DNA of 64,000 nt from Prostheceraeus crozeri (GCA_907163375.1 CAJQUW010014293.1:145427-209426); one strand, 5' to 3'; counted from the stretch's first letter, positions 30,235 to 40,900 are shown. Numbers and translations are program-made. The notes: generated by a model from the sequence alone, not told the origin.

Positions 30235-31285
30235 ACGTTTGAAGTCAATCTATTATGATGTAAAACATCCGGCAGGATTTGCATCTATCAAGAAATTATC
30301 AAAAGCGAGTGGTCTTCCACAATCACAAGTGAAACGATGGTTAAAGGGTCAGGCTACCTATACACTCCACAAACAAGCGAAAAAGAAGTACCGCACCCGC
30401 CATTATATTGTTCATGACATCGATGAACAGTGGCAAGCAGATTTGTGCGATGTTGCCTCCATTTCAAAACATAACTCGGGCAATAATTTTATTTTAACCG
30501 TCATTGATATTTTCTCGCGTTATGCGTGGGCTCAACCTTTAAAAACTAAAGAAGGGAAAGGAGTAGCAAAAGCATTCCAAACAATTTTTCGAGAAGGTCG
30601 CATTCCAAAAAGAATTCAGAGTGATCAAGGAAAAGAGTTTGAAAATCAGCATGTGAGAAGATTATTTGAGAGGCATGACATTGAGTTGTTTAGTGTAAAG
30701 AGTGCTTATAAAGCTGCACTCGTTGAACGTTTTAATCGCACATTAAAAAATCGCTTGTGGCGACATTTTACTGCCAACTTGACACAAAATTGGACAAAGG
30801 TTCTACAAGATACACTCCATGCCTAAAATCACTCTATCCATCGTTCTATTGGACTCAGACCAGTAGATGTAAATGCTGACAATGTAGATAAAGTGCGCGA
30901 ATCATTCCAACGTAAACGCACTCATGTGAAAAGTGATGTGAAAATTGGTGATAAAGTTCGTATCTCAAAAGTGAAGAGTGTTTTTGCTAAAGGGTACCCT
31001 CCGAATTGGACAGAGGAGGTATTTACAGTATCAAGGATTAATCAAAAAGACTCTCCTACCACCTACAAGTTGAAAGATTACGATAATGAAGAAATTGAGG
31101 GTAGCTTTTACCGCGATGAGATTGAGGTAGTCACTGAAAGTGAAACATATTTGGTAGAGAAAATCATTCGATGTAAAAAACGACAAGGTGAAGAATGGTG
31201 TCTTGTTAAATGGACTGGTTATCCTTCAAGTATGAGCTCTTGGATGTGTCGTGCCGACATCTTTCATCTAAGTGATCGACAGTGA
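30197..31285 (+). pseudogene. INT: Retroviral-type integrase with chromodomain
   Basis: Integrase that inserts the element and gives the 6-bp duplications. From ATG 30197: an HTH-like N-terminal part (FASIKKLSKASGLPQSQVKR, residues 28-47), the DDE core with D82 in QADLCDV, D143 in IQSDQGKEFEN and E177 in AALVERFNRT (about 33 residues between the last two), then an SH3-like segment (VKSDVKIGDKVRISK). The C-terminal chromodomain reads YLVEKIIRCKKRQGEEWCLV followed by KWTGYPSS. Chromodomains steer integrases to methylated histone H3, a family fact. Broken, about one break. Confidence 0.88.
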
Positions 31286-31326
31286 TTCATGCAAAGTTGT
31301 AACTAACAATGTTTAGGGTTTGAGCT

Positions 31327-31782
31327 ATGAATCCAACTGCCTCATTTTATTCACGACCCTCCTATGTAAGTGGTGGAGGACAAATTTAAAGCGGCGCTCG
31401 CCGCCAACGTGGAGGTAGGATACTTGGTGCACTGAAGTCTGTTGTAGCACCTCTCATATCCACCGTCTGTAGATCTTTAAAACGAAATGTTTTAAGTAAT
31501 GCCGTTGGCTTTGCTGGTGATGTTGCTAGTGATCTTTCCAGAGGTAGAAGTTTTAAGAGCAGTTTGTTGAATCGTGGGAAGGAACGCGGTTTAAAAACAT
31601 TGAAGCAGACCTTTGCTGGTGTTACTCAAGGAAAGAAATCACCTAAACGAATGAATAAAGGAAGGAGGAAACATCGCGGAGCTGGTAAGGTGCGATCTTC
31701 AGTCAAAAGGCATTCACGCAAACGTCGCAGAGGCTCTAATCATTCATCAGGCGCTAAACGACGACGCTGCTATAACTTCTAA
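31327..31782 (+). pseudogene. Small basic virion-type protein (minor capsid or core type)
   Basis: Opens MNPTASFYSRPSYVSGGG. It then has ARRQRGG, an apolar helix (ILGALKSVVAPLI), SLKRNVLSNAVGFAGDV, and a tail that is almost only K, R, S and G. Polinton minor virion proteins between integrase and capsid genes commonly have this GGG leader, QRG motif, amphipathic helix and basic tail; comparison with adenovirus pVI or core proteins is by analogy. It ends 2 bp before the capsid start. Broken. Confidence 0.5.
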
Positions 31783-31784
31783 TC

Positions 31785-33061
31785 ATGGAGTGTAAAACTT
31801 CCGGGTTTTGTTTGTTTGATCAACAAGCCATACAGACAGATATTCTTAGTTCAAGTATTGTAGATTATCATCCTCGAACAGCTGAGAATGCTGGCCCCAT
31901 TGAATTTGTTATTCCTGGTGGTAGTGATGACTACATAGATTTGAGTTATGCGATGGTTGATTTGAGGTTTAGAATTCAGCAAGCAGATGGAACTGCTATT
32001 GACGATACACATAAAGTTGGACTGAACAATTTACCATTGACTACATTACTTCGCGATGTTTCTCTAACGATTGGAGAGCAGCAGGTGGAAGGTGGTCAAA
32101 GCGATTATTCCTATAAATCATATTTCAATCATGTATCACAGTTTCATCCAGCAGCACAAAAAGTCATATGGAAGCCATGGGATGGTACAGAGATGAAGCA
32201 GGAAAATTTGATGCTGAAACAAACAGTGGCTTTGTAAAGCGATCTGCTATGATTAAAGATAGTAAAGTATGTCAGCTATATGGTCCGCTGAATTTAGACT
32301 TCTTTGGACAGTCAAAGCTTTTACTCTGTAATACCAGCATGAGACTCAAGCTGACATTGAATAAGCCTGAATTTGCGCTGAATGCATTTGCTAAAGTTGA
32401 CAATTTTAGAATTCATGTGGAAGATATTGCACTTTACATTCGTCGAGTAGTACCGAATCCAAGTGTCATTAGAGGACATGCTGAAGGTTTTAACCGCCAA
32501 AATGCCATTTACCCCATTCAGCATACAAAGCTTCTCACCTTTACAATTCCGAAAGATCAAAAGAGTTTCATGAAAGATGGCCTCTTTCCATCGGAAGCAC
32601 GGAAGCTCCTCATGGTGGCAATGGTTGAAAATGATGCATTTAATGGTAATATAAAGAAGAATCCTTTCAATTTTAAACACAATCAGTTAAGTGAAATTGC
32701 TTTACGTGTAAATGGTGTCAGTCATCCTGGTCCACCCTACAAACCAGATTTTGCTTCGGATCAATTTATGCGCAGTTATGTTGATTTTATGGATGTCTTT
32801 GGCTTTTACAATACGGATGATACCAACGGACTGACTATGAAAGAGTTTAAGAGTGGATATACTATTTATGCATTTGATTTGACTGCTGACAGCGATATTA
32901 GTGCACCCCATCGTCAAGCGAACGTGCCTCATAATATTCGTTTGGATTTGACGTTCAAAAGAACACTACCTGAGACGATCAATGTATTAATTTATGCAGT
33001 CTTCGATTCAAATATTGAAATTACAAAGTATCGTGACGTGATTCTTCAGTATAATCGTTAA
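31785..33061 (+). pseudogene. MCP: Major capsid protein (double jelly-roll type)
   Basis: About 425 codons. The N-terminal half reads DILSSSIVDYHPRTAENAGP, IEFVIPGGSDDYIDLSYAMV, then LRDVSLTIGEQQVEGGQSDY and SYFNHVSQFHPAAQK. This is the signature of the metazoan F54H12.2-like proteins, which have been identified as Polinton double-jelly-roll capsid proteins. The C-terminal half includes VPHNIRLDLTFKRTLPETIN and ends in VLIYAVFDSNIEI. Its stop overlaps the protease start by one base (TAATG). Broken, about one break. Confidence 0.82.
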
Positions 33062-33522
33062 TGAGTTGGTTCACTGCTGACGATATTAAGACTAAAGTGC
33101 AGCGTAATGCAGACGAAGCGACGTTGAAAGCTTTCGATAATGTCTATTCACTCGATACCTTACCACCTGCAGTAAATCACTATCCCATCTTTATTGTGCT
33201 AAACACTCATTCGCAGAATTTAGGCGGTGAGCATTGGAAAGCGATCTTTATTGGAGAAGACCGACGTGGTGAACTATTTGACTCTCTTGCTCAACCTCCA
33301 AATATACCAACACAGCAATGGTTGAGAAAACATACGCGTCAATATCAACGAAATGAACGCATACTACAACATCCACTTTCATCAACGTGTGGTGCTTTTG
33401 TACTGTACTTCATCTTAAAACGTTTACATGTATCTCGATTTGCATCTATTATTCAAAACTTTTCATGTAATCCATCCTCTAATGAAAAATTGATTTGTAA
33501 GTTCTATCATGATTTGAAATAA
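33061..33522 (+). CDS. PRO: Adenain-like cysteine protease
   Basis: A 153-residue maturation protease of the adenovirus endopeptidase type (C5/Ulp1 fold). The catalytic set is visible in order: H58 in GGEHWKAIF, D74 in ELFDSLAQ, Q103 in RILQHP and C110 in SSTCGAFVLYF. Length is shorter than adenain (about 204) but normal for Polinton proteases. It would process capsid and core precursors. It starts inside the capsid stop and ends 27 bp before the convergent TBP-like gene. Looks whole. Confidence 0.9.
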   Translation: MSWFTADDIKTKVQRNADEATLKAFDNVYSLDTLPPAVNHYPIFIVLNTHSQNLGGEHWKAIFIGEDRRGELFDSLAQPPNIPTQQWLRKHTRQYQRNERILQHPLSSTCGAFVLYFILKRLHVSRFASIIQNFSCNPSSNEKLICKFYHDLK

Positions 33523-33549
33523 AAACATCATGTTGGAAAAAATTGTTTT

Positions 33550-34095
33550 TTATTTTACAATCCGCTGGGTACGTACATACTCAATGAGATAGTCTAGGAT
33601 CACATTTGCTTGTACATGAGATTTTAGTCCAGTAATGATCACTTTACTATTATGAAAGATTGCCACATGCACAGGTAACCAACAACTAATGAGAGCTGCA
33701 GGAAAAAGTTCGGGTTCATAACACAAATTGTAACTGCTGGTACGAATCTTCAAAAATGATACACTTTCACTCAATTGAGTAGAGATCACCATATTGTCCA
33801 CAGTCAGATTCGACATCACACACCTCTCCCTCTTCCATATCCGACGTAGTAGTCTCTGTAGCTCTAAGCGCATTGACTGCGCCGATGAATGAGAAAGGGC
33901 GCCGAGAATCTGTACAGTCCCATTTGGGAAGAGTTGAAGATTCCGTGAATTGTTCACCTTCACCACTAACATTTCAGGTCGGTCCGGGTAATACTTGCTG
34001 TTTGGAAGGTGTTGGTGTAATGTTGTGAGATCGATTTTGGTGTAGAGTCTGAAGCGACGGAGAATGTTGACGATGGTGTAGCGATGGCGCTTCAT
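33550..34095 (-). CDS. TATA-binding-protein-like transcription factor
   Basis: Whole 181-residue frame, the length of the TBP core. It aligns end to end with TBP's two repeats. Repeat 1 (about 8-87): IVNILRRFRLYTKIDLTTL, then NLQLFPNGTVQILGALS, matching TBP's IVSTVNLGCKLDLKTI and ALIFSSGKMVCTGAKS. Repeat 2 (about 95-181): DNMVISTQL, YEPELFPAALI and IFHNSKVIITGLKS, matching TBP's QNMVGSCDV, YEPELFPGLIYRM and LIFVSGKVVLTGAK. F56, F131 and F147 fall where TBP has DNA-kinking phenylalanines. The YEPELFP string is identical to eukaryotic TBP. The gene has its own TATA box 35 bp upstream, lies beside two PC4-like genes and is present in both copies. Activity in recruiting host or own polymerase is inference. 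Confidence 0.85.
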   Translation of the reverse strand: MKRHRYTIVNILRRFRLYTKIDLTTLHQHLPNSKYYPDRPEMLVVKVNNSRNLQLFPNGTVQILGALSHSSAQSMRLELQRLLRRIWKRERCVMSNLTVDNMVISTQLSESVSFLKIRTSSYNLCYEPELFPAALISCWLPVHVAIFHNSKVIITGLKSHVQANVILDYLIEYVRTQRIVK

Positions 34096-34417
34096 GATGA
34101 AAGAATGAGTAAATTGAGCGATGTACCTTCCTTTTATACTTTTCCCAACTACCTTGATGAAATGTGAAGTTAGTATGGAGTTGGGAATGATAGAGTTGAA
34201 TTCGCCGATTGTTGACGCGCAGCCAGATGCGATTTCCAATACGTGAATGTCTTTTCATATAGAAGTATTTCAAATCCTTCATGATATGATGTAGAGATTG
34301 AAAATGACGATAAGATAAAGCAAACTCTCTTCTCACATTTCCAGTTGAATCTTTGAAATAGACGTTTCGATCATGATCCGTTTCAATACGTTGTAGGGAA
34401 TCTAATTTCCAACTCAT
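33974..34417 (-). CDS. PC4-like small protein b, copy B
   Basis: Begins MSWKLDSLQRIETDHDRNVY, then FKDSTGNVRREFALSYRHFQ and LHHIMKDLKYF, the same core order as the neighbouring PC4-like gene. The PC4-like core covers about the first 75 residues; the rest of the open frame runs into the promoter and start of the TBP-like gene and may not be translated. Duplicated together with its promoter (TATAGAAG at 34507-34514). Confidence 0.45.
   Translation of the reverse strand: MSWKLDSLQRIETDHDRNVYFKDSTGNVRREFALSYRHFQSLHHIMKDLKYFYMKRHSRIGNRIWLRVNNRRIQLYHSQLHTNFTFHQGSWEKYKRKVHRSIYSFFHHEAPSLHHRQHSPSLQTLHQNRSHNITPTPSKQQVLPGPT
34131..34138 (-). promoter_or_regulatory. TATA box (TATAAAAG) for the TBP-like gene, B
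   Basis: Reads TATAAAAG on the minus strand, 35 bp before the ATG at 34095, identical to copy A. Confidence 0.7.
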
Positions 34418-34506
34418 GGTGCGTGATAGTCATGTCTGATTAAGATTTGCATAGTAGAGCGATGAACTCACGACGAATAAATGTCATGATGGAGCGATGT
34501 ATGTAT

Positions 34507-34514
34507 CTTCTATA
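34507..34514 (-). promoter_or_regulatory. TATA-like box (TATAGAAG), B
   Basis: Minus-strand TATAGAAG in a context shared with the TBP-like promoter (TTGGGAGAAG). About 90 bp before the ATG at 34417. Confidence 0.5.
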
Positions 34515-34571
34515 CTTCTCCCAATTGTATTTGCGAAATGAGAAACAGTTTGCGGAATGAGAATGGTAGAT

Positions 34572-34796
34572 TTAAATTTCATTTCTGTAATGTTGAAGCC
34601 AAACTTGATCACCCAAGGAGATGAATCTTAATGTTTCAAAATATTCCAAATCCCTCATGATATCATTGAGGTTGACAAATTGTCGCCATGTTAATGTAAT
34701 ACCTCTTGATGTATGACCATGAGAATTTTTGAAGTGTACGTTTCCATCACGATCAACTCTGATATATTGTAGAGAATCCAAAATCCAAGTCTTCAT
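34572..34796 (-). CDS. PC4-like small protein a, copy B
   Basis: 74 residues, one residue different from 14662-14886. The strand-loop-strand-helix order with GITLTWRQF is the best PC4-like feature. Divergent from the late-type gene at 34832, with only 35 bp between starts. Confidence 0.5.
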   Translation of the reverse strand: MKTWILDSLQYIRVDRDGNVHFKNSHGHTSRGITLTWRQFVNLNDIMRDLEYFETLRFISLGDQVWLQHYRNEI

Positions 34797-34831
34797 GATG
34801 TTATGCAAAGTCGCAGATCAGCAATATAAAA

Positions 34832-36229
34832 ATGTCGTTTTATCATATTTTGCTTAGCAATGCGGCTACAAAGAGATTTGCTAGTAATCGAGCCGCACTC
34901 TTTTCTACTCCCATTGATCATGCACAACAGCTAAATGGAAATTGGGAAGTGGGTGTCACTCAACTTGTTTATAGCAACTGTGTCTATACTTTTGATCATG
35001 AGGTGATGACTATTAATATCAGACGCACAGCTGCTTACCAATGTGAAAAGGGCTGTCGAGTATACATTCCACAGTGGCCAAAGAAAGATCTCTTATCATG
35101 TAAAAAGTTGATATATGATTTCTTGAATAAAGCGTGTAAACATATTGTCCAATTTACCCCGCACAATGATGATCATAATTATGTACATCATGTAGTTGAT
35201 AAAGATTGGATTGTTGGTTTAAGTCCAAGTTTAAGAAATGATTTAGGTTACCTCGCTAGCGCCTTAACAAGCTATGATAATTTTAACGTTAATTACCACA
35301 TAAGTGGTCATAAACAGTTAATATATCGAGAGGAAGCTTATTATGTAGATCTTATTCCAAAAAATGAGAAGACGTTGGTGAAGAAGATTGTGATTAAGCC
35401 AAGAAAGACAAATATGATTCCTGAAACATTATTGAAGAAATTTAATTATCTCCTTCGAGTTGATGGCAAACAAGTGGCAACATTGACTTATATCAAATCA
35501 TCTAATCATATTGCAATAAGTAAATTAAATGATGATGATCTAGTATTAGTTTGTTCAAAAGATTTTCATCAGTTCTTACGACATCGTTCTGCAGCTGTTC
35601 ATGGAAAATCTGATATGCAACATTTACCATGTGAAAGGCCAAATCAATTTGATACAGAATGGGCCGTATCTTTATACAGAAAGTGTGTAGAGCCTTTCGG
35701 TGGTATCTTACATGAAACAAGAGTGTTGATGCCTCGCATTATTACTTCGGTTAAATTGGTTGTAGATTATTTAAATGAAGTGATTAATGAGCAACATATT
35801 TCATTTTCTGAAAAAGAAGGTGTTTTGTCTCTCACTATAAGTGGAAAAGGTATTGAACTAATTATGGATAAAACTCTAATGGACATTTTGGGTTTTGATC
35901 AAAATATCTTTAAAAGTGGTACTGTAACCAAAGCTAGCGCGGACATGCCGCTATCGCGTCGTATTAACTATTTTCAGATATATTCCAATATTGGTGAAGA
36001 TGTACGTGTGGGAGATGTTGAAGCTCCATTGCTAGCAATGATACCATACCAGCCAAAAAGCTGCAGTATTTTATCTGAGCATACTTTCAAGAAAGTGCAT
36101 TATACAAAGCTGAAATCAAACTACATCCCACAAATTGATATTGCCATTTATGACGATGCTGGTGCGTTGATTCTTTTTCATAAAGATGCTGTGACAAGTA
36201 TTACACTCCATTTCCGAATGAAGAGTTAA
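34832..36229 (+). CDS. Large late-type protein 2 (LLSNAA family)
   Basis: Whole 465-residue frame. The N-terminal domain (residues 1-60) reads MSFYHILLSNAATKRFASNR, then a stretch ending LNGNWEVGVTQLVYSNCVYT. The same pattern (SNAx, F..N, L.G.WEV.V) opens the next gene, so the two are paralogues at least in this domain. The rest is mixed alpha/beta without a known motif. The C-terminus ends in a beta-type ITLHFRMKS. From its place opposite the polymerase and near virion genes I infer a structural or virion role; no enzyme signature is visible. Confidence 0.6.
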   Translation: MSFYHILLSNAATKRFASNRAALFSTPIDHAQQLNGNWEVGVTQLVYSNCVYTFDHEVMTINIRRTAAYQCEKGCRVYIPQWPKKDLLSCKKLIYDFLNKACKHIVQFTPHNDDHNYVHHVVDKDWIVGLSPSLRNDLGYLASALTSYDNFNVNYHISGHKQLIYREEAYYVDLIPKNEKTLVKKIVIKPRKTNMIPETLLKKFNYLLRVDGKQVATLTYIKSSNHIAISKLNDDDLVLVCSKDFHQFLRHRSAAVHGKSDMQHLPCERPNQFDTEWAVSLYRKCVEPFGGILHETRVLMPRIITSVKLVVDYLNEVINEQHISFSEKEGVLSLTISGKGIELIMDKTLMDILGFDQNIFKSGTVTKASADMPLSRRINYFQIYSNIGEDVRVGDVEAPLLAMIPYQPKSCSILSEHTFKKVHYTKLKSNYIPQIDIAIYDDAGALILFHKDAVTSITLHFRMKS

Positions 36230-36238
36230 TGCAAAAGT

Positions 36239-37789
36239 ATGCTATTATATTTTTCCAATGTGAATAATATGGAAAGTGAAAATAAGGACTCGTTTCTAAT
36301 CTACTTGCCCAGTAATGCTTCTATGAATAAATTTCCCAAAAATAAACCATCAGACTATCGAGTAGAATTAAATCGCCCACTACATTTAGAAGGTGAATGG
36401 GAGGTTGTCGTTTCTAGTATTTGCTATGATAGCAATATTCAGAATGTGAATGATTTGGAAGAAATGATATTGACTCCTCGCACCCATGATGGAATAACGA
36501 TGAATAATGCATTCCAGTTCCCATACAATTTAACATCAGATGGAAAGTGGAACTATGAATGGATTCAGATAAAATCAGATTCTTATGAACCATTTGGGAA
36601 TGAGAAAATTATTAAGGCATTCAACAGTGGTAATACTTCCATCATGAAGAATAATGATCAGAAAGTTTATGAGTTTACTATCTATCATTGGAGTGGGAGA
36701 CAGTTCCTTCGCTTTCATTCTTTTACTAAAGGTCTTACACTGAGGTTGGATAATGAATTCTATCCGCATCTCGGTTTTGGCCATGGACTACATCTAACAT
36801 CAATTGCTACTGCAAATGTTAAAAAAGTTTATTCAAATCCAATCAACAAATTTCATTATAGATTTAAAATATTTGATGAAGATATTGTAGAATGCGAAGA
36901 ACGCTTCATTTTGAAAAAGCGTGGTGTTCAACCTTTATCACTTATTGAGTTAGTAAAACGATGGAATGAGACTGTGGGTAAGAAGTATGGAGAGACAATT
37001 ATGGCGGACAAAAATAAGTTGATCATTCAGAAATATAATGACAAACTTACAGTTTATTTCTCTCCAACCTTGCGTCATTTTGTAAGACATTATACACCTA
37101 TTATTGGAAGCGGTGTGGTGTATGCTTCTCATGAATATCACACTAAAGCTGATTCAGTTAATGATGAATGGTGGGTGGACATCTATGGCGATCGCATCAA
37201 GAAAATTTACCAGTCTTATGAAGAATCTAAAGTTGCTATCAATATAATGCCGCGTCTATATCATACAGTTGAAAGCTTCATTCATGTAGTAAATCCTTAT
37301 ATACAACAGAAGTTGAAGCATGTGATGAAAAGTAAATATGATGTAGAGACACACCACATTTCGTTTTCAATTGAAAATCAACGCGTTGTTCTGAAACTGG
37401 GTGATGACATTCAATGTCAATTGAGTAAAAATTTGAAAAAACTCTTTGGCTTTTCAATGCTACAAACTGTGTTTGCTGCTGCGCATACGATTGGTATAGA
37501 AACACCAATGACACTTGATAAACATGAACAGCACCTTTACATTCAAAGTGATTTGATTTTACCTATTTCTGTTGGCGAGAAAAAAGAATACATTTTACGT
37601 GATTTCATTCATGATAACGACGCTTCATATGGAATAGTCGAGAAGATGTTTGAATCTATTTTCTATCATCCCGTCGTCAAACAAACTATACCCTCTATTG
37701 CTATCAAAATTACCAATGGTTTACAAGAGTGCATCCATGTGAAAGATACTAAATCCCTCGTAACTTTAGTGTTTCGGAAAACAAAGTGA
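36239..37789 (+). CDS. Large late-type protein 1 (LPSNAS family)
   Basis: Whole 516-residue frame beginning 9 bp after the preceding stop. The likely start is MLLYFSNVNN or the MESENKDSF ten residues later. The N-terminus has FLIYLPSNASMNKFPKNKPS, a type of opening (LPSNSSMxxxPxNxxxxYxxxL...GxWEVxL) seen in uncharacterised metazoan proteins linked to Polintons. Residues 230-516 form a second part with FILKKRGVQPLSLIELVKRW, where copy A shows the same order. No catalytic motif. Virion-associated role is inference from family context. Confidence 0.6.
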   Translation: MLLYFSNVNNMESENKDSFLIYLPSNASMNKFPKNKPSDYRVELNRPLHLEGEWEVVVSSICYDSNIQNVNDLEEMILTPRTHDGITMNNAFQFPYNLTSDGKWNYEWIQIKSDSYEPFGNEKIIKAFNSGNTSIMKNNDQKVYEFTIYHWSGRQFLRFHSFTKGLTLRLDNEFYPHLGFGHGLHLTSIATANVKKVYSNPINKFHYRFKIFDEDIVECEERFILKKRGVQPLSLIELVKRWNETVGKKYGETIMADKNKLIIQKYNDKLTVYFSPTLRHFVRHYTPIIGSGVVYASHEYHTKADSVNDEWWVDIYGDRIKKIYQSYEESKVAINIMPRLYHTVESFIHVVNPYIQQKLKHVMKSKYDVETHHISFSIENQRVVLKLGDDIQCQLSKNLKKLFGFSMLQTVFAAAHTIGIETPMTLDKHEQHLYIQSDLILPISVGEKKEYILRDFIHDNDASYGIVEKMFESIFYHPVVKQTIPSIAIKITNGLQECIHVKDTKSLVTLVFRKTK

Positions 37790-37968
37790 AGTCATTGTGA
37801 TATGTTTATTGAAATAAAAATATGTATATGAAAAAGTCTTTTCACAGATATAGGGGGAATGGGCTGACTGTAGGCATATATTCACAAGGAAGAAACGATC
37901 TCATGCGATACATAAAACAACCATGTATATCTACAAAAAGCAACATCAAAATACTGAGTTAAAGTTGA
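37790..37968. other. Convergent 3' ends, copy B
   Basis: Same segment as 11494-11672. TTTATTGAAATAAAAATATG near 37804 supplies AATAAA for the plus-strand gene. Confidence 0.5.
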
Positions 37969-40900
37969 TTATGTCAATACATCTCCTGAATGTGGTAGCG
38001 TGAGTTTTATTCTTTTGGGTGGAGGTATGTTTGTGTCAGGATGTCCATGTGGAAGAGATGTGTTATGTCCTATCCAACACCTCTTATCCTCCCATGCTGA
38101 AAGTGCTCGTTTCTTGAACGTGTACGTTTTCACAGTATGAACTTGAGATTTTAAGATTGTCATATTGACAAACGTTATAGTTTTATTTTTATAGGCCTTC
38201 TTATAGGACCGACGTTTCATTTTATGAACAATGGATTTTGATATACCTTTAGCACGCTTAATACTATCTGCACATTCTTTGAATTTCATGGAATACATTT
38301 TAGGACGGAGGAGAATCATTTCATCTATTTCCTTTCCTGCTGTTTCGTCCTTAAAACAACCAAGTTTGGCTTTATTCTGTATCGAATAGAGTGGATGAGT
38401 GGGATTGTAGTTAGATGTATCGAAATATTTTTCTAATGACGTGCCTACTTCATTAAAATTTAAATCTTTTTGAGTGGTAATTCCTAAAAAGAAACTATCT
38501 GTATCACCACCCAGCAAGCGAACCTCTTTTACGAGAGGGCATGGTTTTAATATTTTGTAGAAGAGTTGATACATTTCAAGCTTGGAATAATCTAAAACGG
38601 CTTGCCCAATATAGATGGGTTTGCACAACTCAACTTCTGATTTAATCATTTTAACACCTACAAGATCCTCATCGATGATGTCTCTATCAATGAAAAGAGG
38701 TGATGAGGTCAATTTGTGATATTTTTGTTCATCAACGACTAGTTTGTAATTCATACGTTTTCTAACATCCTCCATGGTCTTTCCGAATAGACTGTTATTC
38801 TTATATTTATAAAAATCCTTTTCAAAATTATTTTGGGCGAGTGCACGTTTTTGACTGTTACTATCTATGTAGGGTTTGAGGAAGGCTTTCTGTCTAAATT
38901 TGATAATGCGGTGAACTGACTTTAGAAGCATGCCCATTTCTAAATAGAATTTTAATATGCAGAAGTGTACGAGATAATTTTTCTTATCATATTGGGTGAG
39001 TAAAAGTTTGCGGCATGGTTTGTACCTTGGCTGTCCACACTCTGTTAAGTTATTATGAAATTGTGACATGAATGGTGAAAACATATCTTCAGTCACTTCA
39101 CCAGATTTAGGTGCGAGTGGGAAATCAGCAGTTTTATTTTTAATGCTATTTGGATAAATCAAATCCACTTCAAAATAATATCCCCAATCACCTTCATCTG
39201 GAATCTTCAGTATGTTTGAAGGGTTGGAGTAATACTCAAGCTCATCTTGATTTAACCAACTAAACTCGGAATGAGGTAGTGGTTTAGACAGTCAACTGCC
39301 ATATAAATTATTTTGGTCATAGTACTTTAGGTGGATATGATCATCACCTACTGTTTCAGATTTTATATGATGTTTATTTACAAATGTGAGACCACCGCGT
39401 ATTCCGCGCTCAAATATATTATACATCTCCGGGTCTTGTAAGAGATTAATGGTCTCACCAGTCATTTTAAAGGCTGATTTAAAGGACATGGCTGGTAGAC
39501 TGACAAAGTGGACAGGATCTAATTTGTCTTCTTCTAATGCCACTCGTCGAAATTCCTGAAAGACATCAGCCAGCAAAATGACATCTAATTCTAAGTAAGC
39601 GATCATATAATCGCCAAACGTTTTACAATTAAATTTTAACCATGCCTCTTGAGCATGTTCATAGTCCTCTACTGGACAATCTTCACCAGTCAAATCGTTT
39701 TTGAATTTGTCAATGGAAGGAAGGGTTGTTTCATTTAGTTTAGACATTGAGCTAAAATACGCATAAGGAAAGACTCCTTTGCGAGTGATTATTTCATCCG
39801 TTAAGTTTGGATAGTGTTTCTTCAAAGTTTGACTATGGGGAAGAAACTTGAGATTACGAACGAGAGAAGCTAGTGACGCTGACATGAATTGAAATGAATC
39901 TAAAAATTTTATTTCGAAGAAGACTGTCTTATTTTCTTTAGTTTTATCTACTGGTACTTTTGCTGTCATTGCCATGAATTTTTCTCTCGTTTGTGCTATA
40001 ACATTGAACTGCCACGATTTCATCTGGCTCAACCCTCCTTTTATGAGCATATGACTGTCATAGCCCTTAAAGTTATGAAAAATGACGGGTAGTACACGAC
40101 GTCTCAACCTAAGTGAAAAGTTACATTTGGAGCAGAGTGCGTTTCTAAATTTACCAGTGATGTGATCATGATCACGCACTTTCTTAATTTTATCGTCATC
40201 AAACGTTTTATGACATTTAGGGCACGATGTGCAATTTTCAAATTTCTGTTTGTCTTCATCTGACATATGTAGTGACTTACGCTGCAATTGGGAATCATAT
40301 GATTGTTGAAATTTAGCAGCTTTATCGAGAAATTCTAGAAATTTTGAAATACAATCTTCACCTTGCCAAGTATACATTTTGTTTTGTCTATTCCTAAAGT
40401 GATCATGCCATACTTCATAGCAGGATATGGCTGCTGGCTTGTGGATGATATCATCAATGTAGCATTCTATGTCTGCGTAAATGACACGCAGGGGACTTAA
40501 TTCGTCACCATTATCCCTATGTGAAAATATTTTATCTTTGGGCATGCGTTCCATTTGTAATTTACCTCGCTTGCACCATTCATAGTGAGTTTCAAATTTA
40601 TCTTTACTCCAAAAGGAGCGGATGCAGCGGTCGCATACAAAATGTTCACCTCTTTTAGAGTGCCCCAAGTGAGTTTACAAGCGAGAGATTTTGGGAATAC
40701 CACAGTAGTGCCATTCCTCGCTATCATCTTCTTTTACTAATATGAGGTTGACTACACGTTCACAACAAGTTGAACGTGAATTATAGCGGGCACCCTTCAA
40801 CCCCTTCTCCCACACGTGAACGACAATTTTAATCTTATTATGTTTTTCGAACGTTTCTACATCTTTGATTTTCATGTTGTTACTATCACAACCTTCAAAG

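Noticed and set aside
31327-31400. GTAAGT in the small basic virion gene as a 5' splice site
   Set aside because: The YVSGGG stretch it lies in is the usual leader of this protein family, and no matching acceptor follows at a sensible distance.
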